DNA from: Capsulimonas corticalis
Lineage (GTDB): Bacteria; Armatimonadota; Armatimonadia; Armatimonadales; Capsulimonadaceae
Length of the DNA stretch: 64,000 nt
NCBI RefSeq assembly: GCF_003574315.2
Contig: NZ_AP025739.1
Span: forward strand, 3,844,001 to 3,908,000
Direction: 5' to 3'
The position numbers and the translations under genes are program-made. The notes below the pieces were generated by a model. It ran no database searches, was not told the origin of the DNA, and saw only the letters and a list, made by a program, of their open reading frames with translations. Of the stretch, positions 10,869 to 19,757 are shown in pieces. Positions within the stretch are counted from its first letter, which is position 1. Each line of letters starts with the position of its first letter.

Positions 10869-10940
10869 GTACATAGTTCCGAAATCGGGTAAGATGTTCC
10901 TGTGTATCATTCCGAAAATCTTTGTATGGTTCCGAAGATC
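10869..10940 (+). promoter_or_regulatory. Three iterated TTCCGAA elements upstream of the rhamnosidase
   Basis: Three copies of GTA-N3/4-TTCCGAA-(A/G)ATC-like sequence occur at 10869-10886, 10904-10920 and 10924-10940. The last two are 20 bp apart, about two helical turns, so they lie on the same DNA face. They end 29 bp before the rhamnosidase start and look like activator or repressor binding sites. No convincing -35/-10 pair was found nearby. Confidence 0.5.
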
Positions 10941-10969
10941 TGTTTGGTCGATCCCTCCGAAAGAAATCC

Positions 10970-13900
10970 ATGAAACACCGCTTAACCTTTATCGCAGCCG
11001 CCGCCACTGCCGCCGCGCTTGCGCCCGCCGTCCACGGAGCCTCCGATTTGCAGCCAGGACAGCTTCGCTGTGAGTATCTGGTGAACCCGCTGGGCGTGGA
11101 CGCTCAGCATCCTCGCCTGAGCTGGAAATTGGCGTCGCAAACGCGCGGCCAGCGCCAGACGGCGTATGAGATCCTGGTGGCGCGCGGCGCGGGCGCGCTG
11201 AAGGCGAACCACGGCGATCTCTGGGATAGCGGTAAGGTCACTTCCGATGATTCCAGCGCCATTGAGTACGCCGGGCCGGCGCTGGCGTCCGGGCAGCAGT
11301 GCTGGTGGAAGGTGCGCGTTTGGGACAAGGACGGCGCCGTGGCGGAGAGCCCCGCCGCGTCCTGGCGCATGGGACTGCTGAAGCCGTCGGACTGGAAGGC
11401 GCAGTGGATTTCCGCGCAGACGCCGCGCGGCGTGCAGATCGACGGCAATAACCTTTCGCCCTCACCCTATCTGCGCCGCATGTTCTCCGTCGGCAAGACG
11501 GTCCAGCAGGCCACGGTGTTCGTGACCGCGCACGGCGTCTACGAACTGCATCTCAATGGCGCGAAGGTTGGCGACGCCGTCATGGCGCCGGGGTGGACGG
11601 ACTATAAGAAGCGTGTGGAGTACCAGGCGTACGATGTTACGTCGGCGCTCAAGAAAGGCGCGAACACCATCGGCGCGGTCCTGGGCGACGGCTGGTACAG
11701 CGGCTACATCGGTTTCAGTCACCGGCGCGACTACTTCGGCGTCCGTCCCGAGCTGCGCCTTCAGATGGAGATCGTATTCACCGACGGCTCGCGTCAAACC
11801 CTCGTGACCGATGGGGCGTGGAAGGGATCGCAGGGGCCGATCACTTACTCCGACATGCTGCAAGGCGAGTCTTACGACGCGCGTAAGGAACTGGCCGGCT
11901 GGGATCTTCCCGGATCCCGGTCCACGGGCTGGACCGGCGTTCTATTGAACGGCTCCAGCCAGCCGACGAACCAGGTCAATGTGACCGTGAAGGTGGCGTC
12001 GATGGTGGCGGACAACAAAGTCGCCGTCGTCTCCGGCAACGATCTTGGGGGCGATCCCGCCTACAACACCGTCAAGCGCCTGCGCATCGATTATACGCTG
12101 GACGGCGCGCCGCACTCGCAGACGGCGGATGAGAAAGAAACCATCAATATTCCTGGGCCGGGCGAGGCGGGCGGCAAGCTTGTCGTCCAAAAAGCCGTTT
12201 ACGGCGTGCTGGATCCGCAGAGCGGGCCGGCGGCGATGGTCGGCCAGCATGGTCCGCCCATCCGCGTGACCGAGCACATCAAGCCGATCGGCATGACGGA
12301 GCCCGCCCCGGGAGTCTATATTGTCGATCTCGGGCAGAACATGGTCGGCTGGACACGATTGAAAGTTCAGGCCAAGGCGGGAACGCGTATCCAATTGCGC
12401 TTCGCCGAGATGCTCGATCCCAAGGGGCAGGTCTACACGACGAACTTGCGGTCGGCCAAATCTACGGATACATATATCTGCAAGGGCGGAGGCGTCGAAG
12501 TCTGGGAGCCGCACTTCACCTTCCATGGCTTCCGCTATGTGGAAGTGACCGGGTACCCCGGCAAGCCGGCCATGGACGCCGTCACAGGATGTGTGATCGG
12601 CTCGGATACGCCGAAGACTGGGACGTTCGAGTGCTCCAGCCCGCTTGTCAATCAGCTTCAGCACAACATTGTCTGGGGGCAGCGCGGCAACTTCATCAGC
12701 ATTCCGACCGACTGCCCGCAGCGCGACGAGCGCCTGGGCTGGATGGGCGACGCGCAGATCTTCGTCCGCACCGCGACGTACAACCGGGACACGGCGGGCT
12801 TCTACGAGAAGTGGATGCAGGATGTCGAGGACGCGCAGTCGTCGCAGGGCGGATTTTCCGATGTTTCCCCGCGCACCGTGGACGATTCCGACGGGGCGCC
12901 CGCCTGGGGCGACGCCGGCGTGATCGTCCCCTGGACCGTGTATCAGGCGTACGGCGACAAGGGCATTGTCGAGAAGCACTGGGCGGCGATGAACCGCTGG
13001 ATGGACTATATCACCAGCGTCAACCCGGGCGGCCTCTGGATGGAGCGCCGCAACAACGACTTCGGCGACTGGCTCTCCATCAACGCCGACACGCCCAAGG
13101 ACGTGCTCGCGACGGCCTACTACGCCTACGATGCTTCGCTGATGGCGCGCATGGCGCGCGCGCTCGGCCACACGGAGGAGGCGGCGAAGTACGACGCCCT
13201 GTTCGCGCACATCAAAGACGCCTTCAATACGGCGTTTGTGTCGCCCGACGGCAAAATCAAAGGCGATACCCAGACCGGCTATGTGCTCGCCCTGCGCTTC
13301 CAACTGCTGCCAGACGCGCTTCGGCCGATGGCGGCGACACATCTGACGGACGATATCGCGGCGAAGAACAGCCACCTGTCCACGGGCTTTGTCGGCGTCG
13401 GCTACCTCTGCCCCACGCTCACGGCGACCGGCCATAACGATGTCGCCTACAAGCTGCTGCAAAACGACACCTTCCCGAGCTGGGGATTTTCGATCCGGCA
13501 GGGCGCGACGACGATCTGGGAGCGGTGGGACGGCTGGACGCCTGACAAGGGCTTCCAGGATCCCGGCATGAATTCGTTCAACCACTATTCGCTCGGTTCG
13601 GTCGGACAGTGGCTCTATCAAGATGTTGCGGGAATCGACACCGATCCCGATCAGCCCGGCTACAAGCATATCTTGATGCACCCGCATCCCGGCCCCGGAC
13701 TGAGCCACGCGAGCGCGACATTCGACAGCATTCATGGCCCGATCACGAGCGCCTGGAAGATTGACAACGGCGTGTTCGTGTGGAATGTCACCGTGCCCGC
13801 CAACACGACGGCGACGGCCTGGATCCCCGCCGCGGGCGCCGATGGCGTCACCGAGTCGGGCAAGAAGATCGACAGCGCCTCGGGAGTGAAGTTTGTACGG

Positions 13901-13978
13901 GAGGAATCCGGCTCCGCGGTGTATGAACTACAGTCCGGAACGTATCGCTTTTCGGCGCCCGCTGAGCCTACGATGTGA
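10970..13978 (+). CDS. Secreted alpha-L-rhamnosidase, GH78
   Basis: 1002 residues from ATG 10970; an upstream in-frame ATG at 10922 was rejected because only this start gives a clean signal peptide (MKHRLTFIAAAATAAALAP, cut near VHGA). It hydrolyses terminal alpha-L-rhamnose from pectic or glycosylated substrates. The GH78 order is visible: an N-terminal beta-sandwich (PRLSWKLAS), the accessory domain (YELHLNGAKVGDAVMAPGWTDY), then the (alpha/alpha)6 catalytic barrel with PTDCPQRDERLGWMGDAQ, which carries the conserved acid residues, and TTIWERWDGWTP with the second catalytic Glu. The stop overlaps the GTG start of the ABC ATPase, so the enzyme and the transporter are translationally coupled, which ties the transporter to its product. 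Confidence 0.95.
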   Translation: MKHRLTFIAAAATAAALAPAVHGASDLQPGQLRCEYLVNPLGVDAQHPRLSWKLASQTRGQRQTAYEILVARGAGALKANHGDLWDSGKVTSDDSSAIEYAGPALASGQQCWWKVRVWDKDGAVAESPAASWRMGLLKPSDWKAQWISAQTPRGVQIDGNNLSPSPYLRRMFSVGKTVQQATVFVTAHGVYELHLNGAKVGDAVMAPGWTDYKKRVEYQAYDVTSALKKGANTIGAVLGDGWYSGYIGFSHRRDYFGVRPELRLQMEIVFTDGSRQTLVTDGAWKGSQGPITYSDMLQGESYDARKELAGWDLPGSRSTGWTGVLLNGSSQPTNQVNVTVKVASMVADNKVAVVSGNDLGGDPAYNTVKRLRIDYTLDGAPHSQTADEKETINIPGPGEAGGKLVVQKAVYGVLDPQSGPAAMVGQHGPPIRVTEHIKPIGMTEPAPGVYIVDLGQNMVGWTRLKVQAKAGTRIQLRFAEMLDPKGQVYTTNLRSAKSTDTYICKGGGVEVWEPHFTFHGFRYVEVTGYPGKPAMDAVTGCVIGSDTPKTGTFECSSPLVNQLQHNIVWGQRGNFISIPTDCPQRDERLGWMGDAQIFVRTATYNRDTAGFYEKWMQDVEDAQSSQGGFSDVSPRTVDDSDGAPAWGDAGVIVPWTVYQAYGDKGIVEKHWAAMNRWMDYITSVNPGGLWMERRNNDFGDWLSINADTPKDVLATAYYAYDASLMARMARALGHTEEAAKYDALFAHIKDAFNTAFVSPDGKIKGDTQTGYVLALRFQLLPDALRPMAATHLTDDIAAKNSHLSTGFVGVGYLCPTLTATGHNDVAYKLLQNDTFPSWGFSIRQGATTIWERWDGWTPDKGFQDPGMNSFNHYSLGSVGQWLYQDVAGIDTDPDQPGYKHILMHPHPGPGLSHASATFDSIHGPITSAWKIDNGVFVWNVTVPANTTATAWIPAAGADGVTESGKKIDSASGVKFVREESGSAVYELQSGTYRFSAPAEPTM

Positions 13979-15507
13979 AACCGATGATGAATACACCATT
14001 CCTACAAGTCAGCGGGCTGAGCAAGGCGTACAATGGCGTTCCGGCGCTTTCGGGGGTTAGCCTCGCGATTGAGCCGGGCGAAGTCCACGCCTTAATGGGC
14101 GAAAACGGCGCCGGTAAGTCCACGCTGATCAAGTGCCTCTCCGGAGTTGTTCGGCCCGACGGCGGCTCCGTGCAGGTCGATGGCGCCGCCGTGTCGTCGG
14201 GCGATATCCGCGTATCCGAAGCGGCGGGAATCGTCGCGCTCCATCAAGAGTCGACGGCGTTCGCGCATCTCAATGCGATCGACAATATCTTTGTCGGCCG
14301 CGAGCCGCGCCTCGGGCCGGGGCTGCTGGACCGCCCGCGCATGCGGCGCGAGGCGCAGGCGCTGCTGGACCGGCTTGGCGAGCGCATCGACCTTGACAGG
14401 CCGCTGGAGGAGCTTTCGCTCGCCCAGCGGCAGATGGTTGGGATCGCGCGCGCCCTGTCGCACAAAAGCCGTCTGCTGATCATGGATGAGCCGACGGCGT
14501 CACTGTCGGCGCGCGAAACGCAGACCCTCTTTCGGATCATTCGCCAGCTGCAAAGCGAGGGCGTCGCGATCCTTTACGTCAGCCACCGGATGGAGGAGGT
14601 CTTCGCGCTCTCCAGCCGCGTCACCATTCTGCGCGACGGCAAGCTTGTGGAGACGCGCGCGATCGCCGATGTCAGCCGCAACGAACTCGTCAAACTGATG
14701 GTCGGTCGGGAGTTGCTCGCCGAGGAAAGCCGCGAAAGCGCCACGGCGCCCGGCGAAGTCATGCTCGATGTGCGCGGCCTCACACGGCCGGGCGTTTTCC
14801 GGGACATCACGTTTTCCGTGCGCAAGGGAGAGATCGTGGGGCTGGCCGGTTTGGTGGGCGCGGGGCGCTCGGAAGTCGCCGCCTCGATCTTTGGCGTGGA
14901 TCGGCCGGAATCCGGCTCGGTTCGCGTCGCCGGAGATACACTGGCGCCCGGTTCGGTCCCGAAGGCGATCGGGCGCGGGGTGGCGCTCGTTCCGGAGGAT
15001 CGACAGCATCAGGGATTGGTTCTGCCGCTGACGGTCGGGACAAACCTGCTGTTGTCCGTGCTTGGCTCTCCGGCAATGGGGCGCTTCCGCGCACGGGAAA
15101 AAGAGACGACGGTTGTTACGGACTTGATGCGCGATTTGTCAGTCAAGGCGGCGGGGCCGGATATCGCGGCCAACACGCTCTCGGGCGGAAACCAGCAGAA
15201 GCTGGCGCTGGGCAAATGGCTCGCGGCGTCGCCGCGCGTACTGATCCTGGACGAGCCGACACGGGGCGTGGATGTCGGCGCGAAGGCCGATGTTTATCGG
15301 ATCATCCGCCAGCTTGCGAGTGACGGAATGGCGACTTTGTTGATCTCGTCGGATCTGCCCGAGCTCCTGACTTTAAGCGACCGGATTCTGGTGATGCGGG
15401 AGGGGACGATCAGCGGCGAGCTTTCCCGCGCGGAAGCCACAGAGGAGAAGATTTTGGCGCTCGCCCTGCATTCCCAAAATTCCATGACCGGGGAGGCCAT
15501 CGCGTGA
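13975..15507 (+). CDS. Sugar ABC transporter ATPase, two-domain RbsA/RhaT type
   Basis: 510 residues from GTG 13975, which overlaps the rhamnosidase stop; ATG at 13984 or 13987 is also possible. It energises sugar import from the cytoplasmic side. The first nucleotide-binding domain has Walker A GENGAGKST, signature LSLAQRQ and Walker B LLIMDEPTASL. The second has the degenerate Walker A GLVGAGRSE, LSGGNQQK and LILDEPTRGVD, the pattern of the CUT2 family. It is the first gene of a four-gene transporter set. Placement after a GH78 enzyme and near rhaM makes L-rhamnose the likely cargo (inference), equivalent to RhaT of RhaSTPQ. Confidence 0.93.
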   Translation: MKPMMNTPFLQVSGLSKAYNGVPALSGVSLAIEPGEVHALMGENGAGKSTLIKCLSGVVRPDGGSVQVDGAAVSSGDIRVSEAAGIVALHQESTAFAHLNAIDNIFVGREPRLGPGLLDRPRMRREAQALLDRLGERIDLDRPLEELSLAQRQMVGIARALSHKSRLLIMDEPTASLSARETQTLFRIIRQLQSEGVAILYVSHRMEEVFALSSRVTILRDGKLVETRAIADVSRNELVKLMVGRELLAEESRESATAPGEVMLDVRGLTRPGVFRDITFSVRKGEIVGLAGLVGAGRSEVAASIFGVDRPESGSVRVAGDTLAPGSVPKAIGRGVALVPEDRQHQGLVLPLTVGTNLLLSVLGSPAMGRFRAREKETTVVTDLMRDLSVKAAGPDIAANTLSGGNQQKLALGKWLAASPRVLILDEPTRGVDVGAKADVYRIIRQLASDGMATLLISSDLPELLTLSDRILVMREGTISGELSRAEATEEKILALALHSQNSMTGEAIA

Positions 15508-16511
15508 CATCCCAAACGATTACTAAGCCGCCGTCGACCTTCGGCGCATCTCTGGGGCGTCTGTCGCGCCAGCGCGAGTACGGCGTCCTGGCGCTGCTGC
15601 TCCTGACTGTCTTCGCGGTCGGCTCGATCAACCATACCTTTTTGTCCGGCGGCAACCTGCGCGACATCCTCGTCTCCAGCGTTCCCGCCGTGATCGTCGC
15701 CTGCGGCCTGACGCTTGTGATCGTCCTCGGCGAGATCGATATCTCCATGGGCGCCTTGATGGGGCTGCTCGCGACGGTGATGGGACAGCTCACGTCGCCC
15801 ACGCACGCCAACTTGCCAGTCGCCGTGGGAATCGCCGCGACGCTGGCGCTGGGCGCCGGAGTCGGCCTGCTCAACGGTCTGCTGGTGGCCTATGGCCGGA
15901 TGCCGTCGATCATCGTCACGCTCGGAATGCTGACGGTGCTGCAGGGCGTCAATTTGACATTGATCAATGGCCGGTTCATCACGGACCTGCCGCAGGGCCT
16001 GCGCTTCTTCGGCATCGGAACGTTTCTAGGCGTCCCGGTGAGTATTTGGACCGCAGTGATCGTTGTCCTCTTAGCGATCTTACTGGTGCGGCAAACGCCG
16101 CTGGGCCGCCGGATCTACGCCGCCGGCAGCAATCCGGAGGCGGCGCGTCTGGCCGGCTTGCCGGTGCGCGGCCTGAAAGTCTTTGTGTTTACGCTGACGG
16201 GATTGCTGGTCGCCGTCGCCGCCGTCGTCAGCGTGCCCCGACTGGGCGTCATCGAGTCTGGGATCGGGCAGGGATTTGAGCTGCTCGCCGTGACCTGTGT
16301 CGTCGTCGGCGGAACCTCCATCAGCGGCGGGCGCGGGACGATCATCGGGTCGGTGCTGGCGGCGCTGCTGCTCAGCGTGATCAGTCCCATGCTGATCTTC
16401 CTGCGCCTTGGGGTTTCGGCGACGTACTGGGAGCGGGCGATCCAGGGCGCGTTTATTTTGGTTGCGGTGCTCATCGACCATATGGCGCGCGGACGACGGG
16501 AGGCCCATTAA
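15504..16511 (+). CDS. Sugar ABC transporter permease, CUT2 family
   Basis: 335 residues, overlapping the ATPase gene by 4 bp. It is a polytopic inner-membrane protein with 8-10 predicted hydrophobic segments. The CUT2 permease hallmarks are AVIVACGLTLVIVLGEIDISMGALMGL, quoted here only as landmark DISMG near residue 77, and AAGSNPEAARLAG, the EAA-like loop that contacts the ATPase. With the next gene it forms the transmembrane channel, corresponding to RhaP or RhaQ if the system is for rhamnose. Confidence 0.92.
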   Translation: MTSQTITKPPSTFGASLGRLSRQREYGVLALLLLTVFAVGSINHTFLSGGNLRDILVSSVPAVIVACGLTLVIVLGEIDISMGALMGLLATVMGQLTSPTHANLPVAVGIAATLALGAGVGLLNGLLVAYGRMPSIIVTLGMLTVLQGVNLTLINGRFITDLPQGLRFFGIGTFLGVPVSIWTAVIVVLLAILLVRQTPLGRRIYAAGSNPEAARLAGLPVRGLKVFVFTLTGLLVAVAAVVSVPRLGVIESGIGQGFELLAVTCVVVGGTSISGGRGTIIGSVLAALLLSVISPMLIFLRLGVSATYWERAIQGAFILVAVLIDHMARGRREAH

Positions 16512-16513
16512 TC

Positions 16514-17509
16514 ATGCAGCAAGTGACAAAATCCGATCGGGCCATTCCCGCAAAGCGCGCGTCCCCGCTGCGCGGCGTACTGCCGTCGCGCCAGGAAATC
16601 GTGCTGCTGGTCCTGCTGATCGGTCTCATGATCCTGGCCGGCTCGCTCAGCCCGACATTTTTGGCGCCGAACGCCCAAATGGGCCTTTCCACGCATGTCT
16701 GGGAACTGGCGCTGCTGGCGATCCCGATGACGCTGATCATCGTGACGGCGGGGATCGATCTCTCCGTCGGCTCGACGATGGCCCTGTGCGCCGTCGTCTT
16801 CGGCCTGTGTTTCCAGGCGCATATGCCCCTGGCGCTTGCTGGCGCGCTTACACTGGCAACGGGCGCGGCCGCTGGAGCGCTCAACGGTTTCTTCATCACT
16901 CGCGTTCGCGTTCATCCGCTGATCGTCACCCTCGCGACGCTCGCCGCATACCGGGGCGTCGCCGAAGGGCTGAGCTTAGGGCGTCCTGTCTCCGGCTTCC
17001 CGGAAAGCTTCACCTGGCTGGGGCAGGGGACAGTGCTGGGGATCCCGATTCCTGGCCTGATCTTCGGCGTCGCGGTCATCGCCGTCGGTCTGATTGCGGC
17101 GCGCACGCCGCTCGGCCTGTGGCTCTCGGCAATTGGATACAACGAAACGGCGTCGCTTTACTCAGGCATTGCCGTCGCGCGAATCAAAATGTGGCTTTAC
17201 ACCCTGTCGGGGACGACGGCGGGACTGGCGGCGCTGCTGTTTGTCGCCCGCCGCAACACGGCGAAGGCGGACATCGGAACGGGCATGGAGCTGGCGGTCA
17301 TCACGGCGGTCGTGCTGGGCGGCACAAGTATCTTCGGCGGCCGGGGACGACTGTTCGGGACGGTGCTGGGAGTTTTGCTGATTCACGAAACGCGCGAGTT
17401 CGTTTCATGGCAATGGAATCGCGATGAGCTGAACTTGATCGTTATCGGTTTACTTCTCATCTTGTCCGTACTGGCCGACAGCCTGCTGACGCCGAAATCG
17501 CGACGCTAA
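16514..17509 (+). CDS. Second sugar ABC transporter permease, CUT2 family
   Basis: 331 residues starting 2 bp after the previous stop. It has the same fold as its neighbour, with AGIDLSVGSTMALC and the cytoplasmic coupling loop AIGYNETASLYSGI. Two distinct permease genes rather than one homodimeric permease is the arrangement of rhamnose and autoinducer-type transporters, and differs from ribose systems that usually have a single RbsC. This supports a rhamnose transporter. Confidence 0.92.
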   Translation: MQQVTKSDRAIPAKRASPLRGVLPSRQEIVLLVLLIGLMILAGSLSPTFLAPNAQMGLSTHVWELALLAIPMTLIIVTAGIDLSVGSTMALCAVVFGLCFQAHMPLALAGALTLATGAAAGALNGFFITRVRVHPLIVTLATLAAYRGVAEGLSLGRPVSGFPESFTWLGQGTVLGIPIPGLIFGVAVIAVGLIAARTPLGLWLSAIGYNETASLYSGIAVARIKMWLYTLSGTTAGLAALLFVARRNTAKADIGTGMELAVITAVVLGGTSIFGGRGRLFGTVLGVLLIHETREFVSWQWNRDELNLIVIGLLLILSVLADSLLTPKSRR

Positions 17510-17564
17510 TCGTTCGGCGCCGATATCAAAATCTCAGAATATGAAGACCTCAAAGGGAACACGC

Positions 17565-18608
17565 ATGCGACACCTCACTCGCCCGATTACGCTTGGATTG
17601 CTTTGCGGAGCCGTTTTGACGGCCGGCTGCGGCGCTCATAAGGACGCCTCTGGCGGCGGAGGCGGGGGCGGCGCCACGTCTTCCGCCGGCAAAACGGTCA
17701 ATGTCTATCTGCTGCCCAAGCAAAAGGGAATTGCCTACTTCACCTCGTGCAGCGTGGGCGCCGAAGCCGCCGCGAAGGAGCTGGGGGATGTCAATCTTGT
17801 CTACGATGGGCCCACCGACGGCGCGCCGGAAGCGGCGGCGTCGCTGATCGAGTCCTGGACACTCAAAGGGGCGAATGTCATCTGCGTTTCTCCCAACGAT
17901 CCCAATGTGCTGGCGCCGGCGATGACGAAGGCGAAGCAGGGCGGCGTGCACATGCTCACATGGGACGCCGACAGCACGCCCGATTCACGCGAGTTTTTCG
18001 TCGATCAGGCGACCTCCGAACAGATCGGCGACGCCCTGGTCGATACGATGGCGAAGGATATCGGCGGCGCGGACCCGGTGGGGAAAGTCGCGATCGTCAC
18101 TGCGACCCTGACGGCGGCCAATCAGAACGAGTGGATCAAGTTCATGCAGGAGCGCCTGAAGAAGTACCCCAGGCTCCAGCTCGTCGCGATCAAGCCCTGC
18201 AACGACAACCAGACGCTGGCCTTTCAGGTTACTCAGGATCTCATGAAGGCTTACCCCGATCTCAAGGGCGTCTTCGGAATCAGCAGCGTCGCCTTCCCCG
18301 GCGCCGCCGAGGCGATCAAGCAGGCGGGCAAATCCGGCCAGGTGCTCGTTACCGGCCTGTCCACCCCCAACAACATGAAGCCGTACGTGAAGGACGGCAC
18401 GGTCAAGTCCGTTGTCCTCTGGAACACCGAAGACCTTGGCTACCTCACCATCTACGCCGCCGAGGCCGTCGCGAACGGCAAGCTCAAACCCGGCGCGACC
18501 ACCTTCCACGCCGGCAAGCTGGGCGACAAGAAGATCGAGGGCGATAAGATCCTGCTCGGCGATATCCTCGTCTTCAACAAAGACAACATCGACAAGTTCA
18601 ACTTCTAA
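17565..18608 (+). CDS. Sugar-binding lipoprotein of the ABC transporter
   Basis: 347 residues from ATG 17565, preferred over 17541 because AAAGGG lies 7 bp upstream. The signal peptide ends in the lipobox LTAGC, followed by a Gly/Ser-rich linker, so it is a lipid-anchored extracytoplasmic receptor. The periplasmic-binding-protein fold (Peripla_BP_4) is shown by FTSCSVGAEAAAKELGDVN, ICVSPNDPNVLAPAMTKAK, MLTWDADS and FGISSVAFPGAAEAIKQAG. The motif set resembles RhaS-type rhamnose and autoinducer receptors. It is the last gene of the operon and is followed by a terminator. Confidence 0.92.
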   Translation: MRHLTRPITLGLLCGAVLTAGCGAHKDASGGGGGGGATSSAGKTVNVYLLPKQKGIAYFTSCSVGAEAAAKELGDVNLVYDGPTDGAPEAAASLIESWTLKGANVICVSPNDPNVLAPAMTKAKQGGVHMLTWDADSTPDSREFFVDQATSEQIGDALVDTMAKDIGGADPVGKVAIVTATLTAANQNEWIKFMQERLKKYPRLQLVAIKPCNDNQTLAFQVTQDLMKAYPDLKGVFGISSVAFPGAAEAIKQAGKSGQVLVTGLSTPNNMKPYVKDGTVKSVVLWNTEDLGYLTIYAAEAVANGKLKPGATTFHAGKLGDKKIEGDKILLGDILVFNKDNIDKFNF

Positions 18609-18642
18609 AGCGCCGCTGCGGCAAATTGGCGTCCATAAAGAC

Positions 18643-18678
18643 GGAGTGGGAAGTTACGCTGGCGTAACTTCCCACTCC
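18643..18678. terminator. Bidirectional terminator between the transporter operon and the COG4705-like gene
   Basis: A perfect 17-bp inverted repeat (18643-18659 with 18662-18678) lies between convergent genes, 34 bp after the receptor stop and 7 bp before the end of the opposite gene. Confidence 0.8.
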
Positions 18679-18685
18679 GAAGTTT

Positions 18686-19450
18686 TCAATGGGACGCCGC
18701 GTTCAACGACATCGACTTCTGTTTTTGCCGACGCGTGAGATAGATCACCAGGCCGATAATGGTGATCAGGAAGATTGAGCTGGTGGCGACCGTGCCAAGG
18801 CCAAGCCCGGATTCCTTGACCGGCTGCGTCAATAAATCCCCCAGCGATGCGCCCAGCGGGCGCGTGAAGATATAAGCGATCCAGAACGCCAGGATCGCAT
18901 TCAGCTTGAAGAACCGATAAGCGATGTAGGTCGCCGCGATCACTCCGGCGAAGATCAGCGCGGAAAGCGCGTAGCCCACGCCAAGCCGCTCCGCGATCAG
19001 ATCTCCCGCCGAAGTCCCCAGAGAGAACGTACACAAAATCGCCGCCCAGTAGAATAGCTCACGCTTGGTGGTTTCGATGATGTGTACGGACAGCGTCTTC
19101 TCACTCAAATACCACAAGACAAAGACCACCAGCAGGGCAGACGCGAAGATGATCGATGTTGTCGCCAAGCTCACTCCCATCCTGTCCACAAGGTTATCCG
19201 ACAGCAGTGTGCCGACGACGCTGACCAGCACGACCACCAGCCAGTAAAGCGCCGGGATATACCGTTGTGATTTTAGCTGGACGAGCAGGGCGATCAAAAA
19301 TAGGGCGCTCATCACATACGACGTGCCGACCAGGCCAAGTTTCATCGTGGTTGATAAAAAGTCCGCGCCCGTTTCTCCCACGGTGGTCGCGAGGACCTTG
19401 ATGATCCAAAAGAAAATGGTGATTTCTGGGACCTTGTTCAGCATCTTCAT
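18686..19450 (-). CDS. COG4705-like multi-pass membrane protein
   Basis: 254 residues from ATG 19450, chosen because GAAGAGG lies 6 bp upstream; the longer open frame adds only an unlikely leader. It has about eight hydrophobic helices and two internally repeated motifs, TTVGETGADFLSTT and LGTSAGDLIAERLGVGY, plus PLGASLGDLL near the end, typical of the uncharacterised COG4705 family. The repeated acidic Gly-(E/A)-x-x-(A/G)-D sites inside membrane helices suggest a transporter or ion pathway, but no function is established. Monocistronic. Confidence 0.75.
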   Translation of the reverse strand: MKMLNKVPEITIFFWIIKVLATTVGETGADFLSTTMKLGLVGTSYVMSALFLIALLVQLKSQRYIPALYWLVVVLVSVVGTLLSDNLVDRMGVSLATTSIIFASALLVVFVLWYLSEKTLSVHIIETTKRELFYWAAILCTFSLGTSAGDLIAERLGVGYALSALIFAGVIAATYIAYRFFKLNAILAFWIAYIFTRPLGASLGDLLTQPVKESGLGLGTVATSSIFLITIIGLVIYLTRRQKQKSMSLNAASH

Positions 19451-19757
19451 GATTTGCCTCTTCGGTGTTCCCACCTCTCGATGGATGAACATACTTTCGC
19501 CCAATGGAAATAGAACTCAGCGGCAATCTTAGATTGCAAACATCTCTTTAAGATTCTTCGCCAGCCATGACGGTATCCCGTGGATTCCATACGCTGAGCC
19601 ACTCAATTATTCCACTGTATACCCATGTAAGTAAATGAATTATGCCTGTGTGAAATTAGGAAAAATTAACAGGGGGCGATTAATAGGAGAAGTTAAAATT
19701 ACTTAATGAGAATTTGCTTATTATATGCAATGCGCGATGACTGGGGAGATGAATCGG
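19451..19757. other. Intergenic region between two minus-strand genes
   Basis: 307 bp with no gene. It contains a short inverted repeat GCAATC-TTA-GATTGC at 19523-19537, upstream of the COG4705-like gene, which could be an operator. The part nearer the kinase gene is AT-rich and otherwise featureless. Confidence 0.4.

Noticed and set aside
11942-13735. 597-codon open frame on the minus strand inside the rhamnosidase gene
   Set aside because: The opposite strand encodes an unmistakable GH78 enzyme with signal peptide and catalytic motifs; long antisense frames are expected at this GC content, and this one has an Arg/Val/Asp-rich composition without motifs.
16408-17427. 339-codon plus-strand frame overlapping both permease genes
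   Set aside because: It is out of frame with two clear CUT2 permeases and rich in Arg/Gly, a frame-shift shadow.
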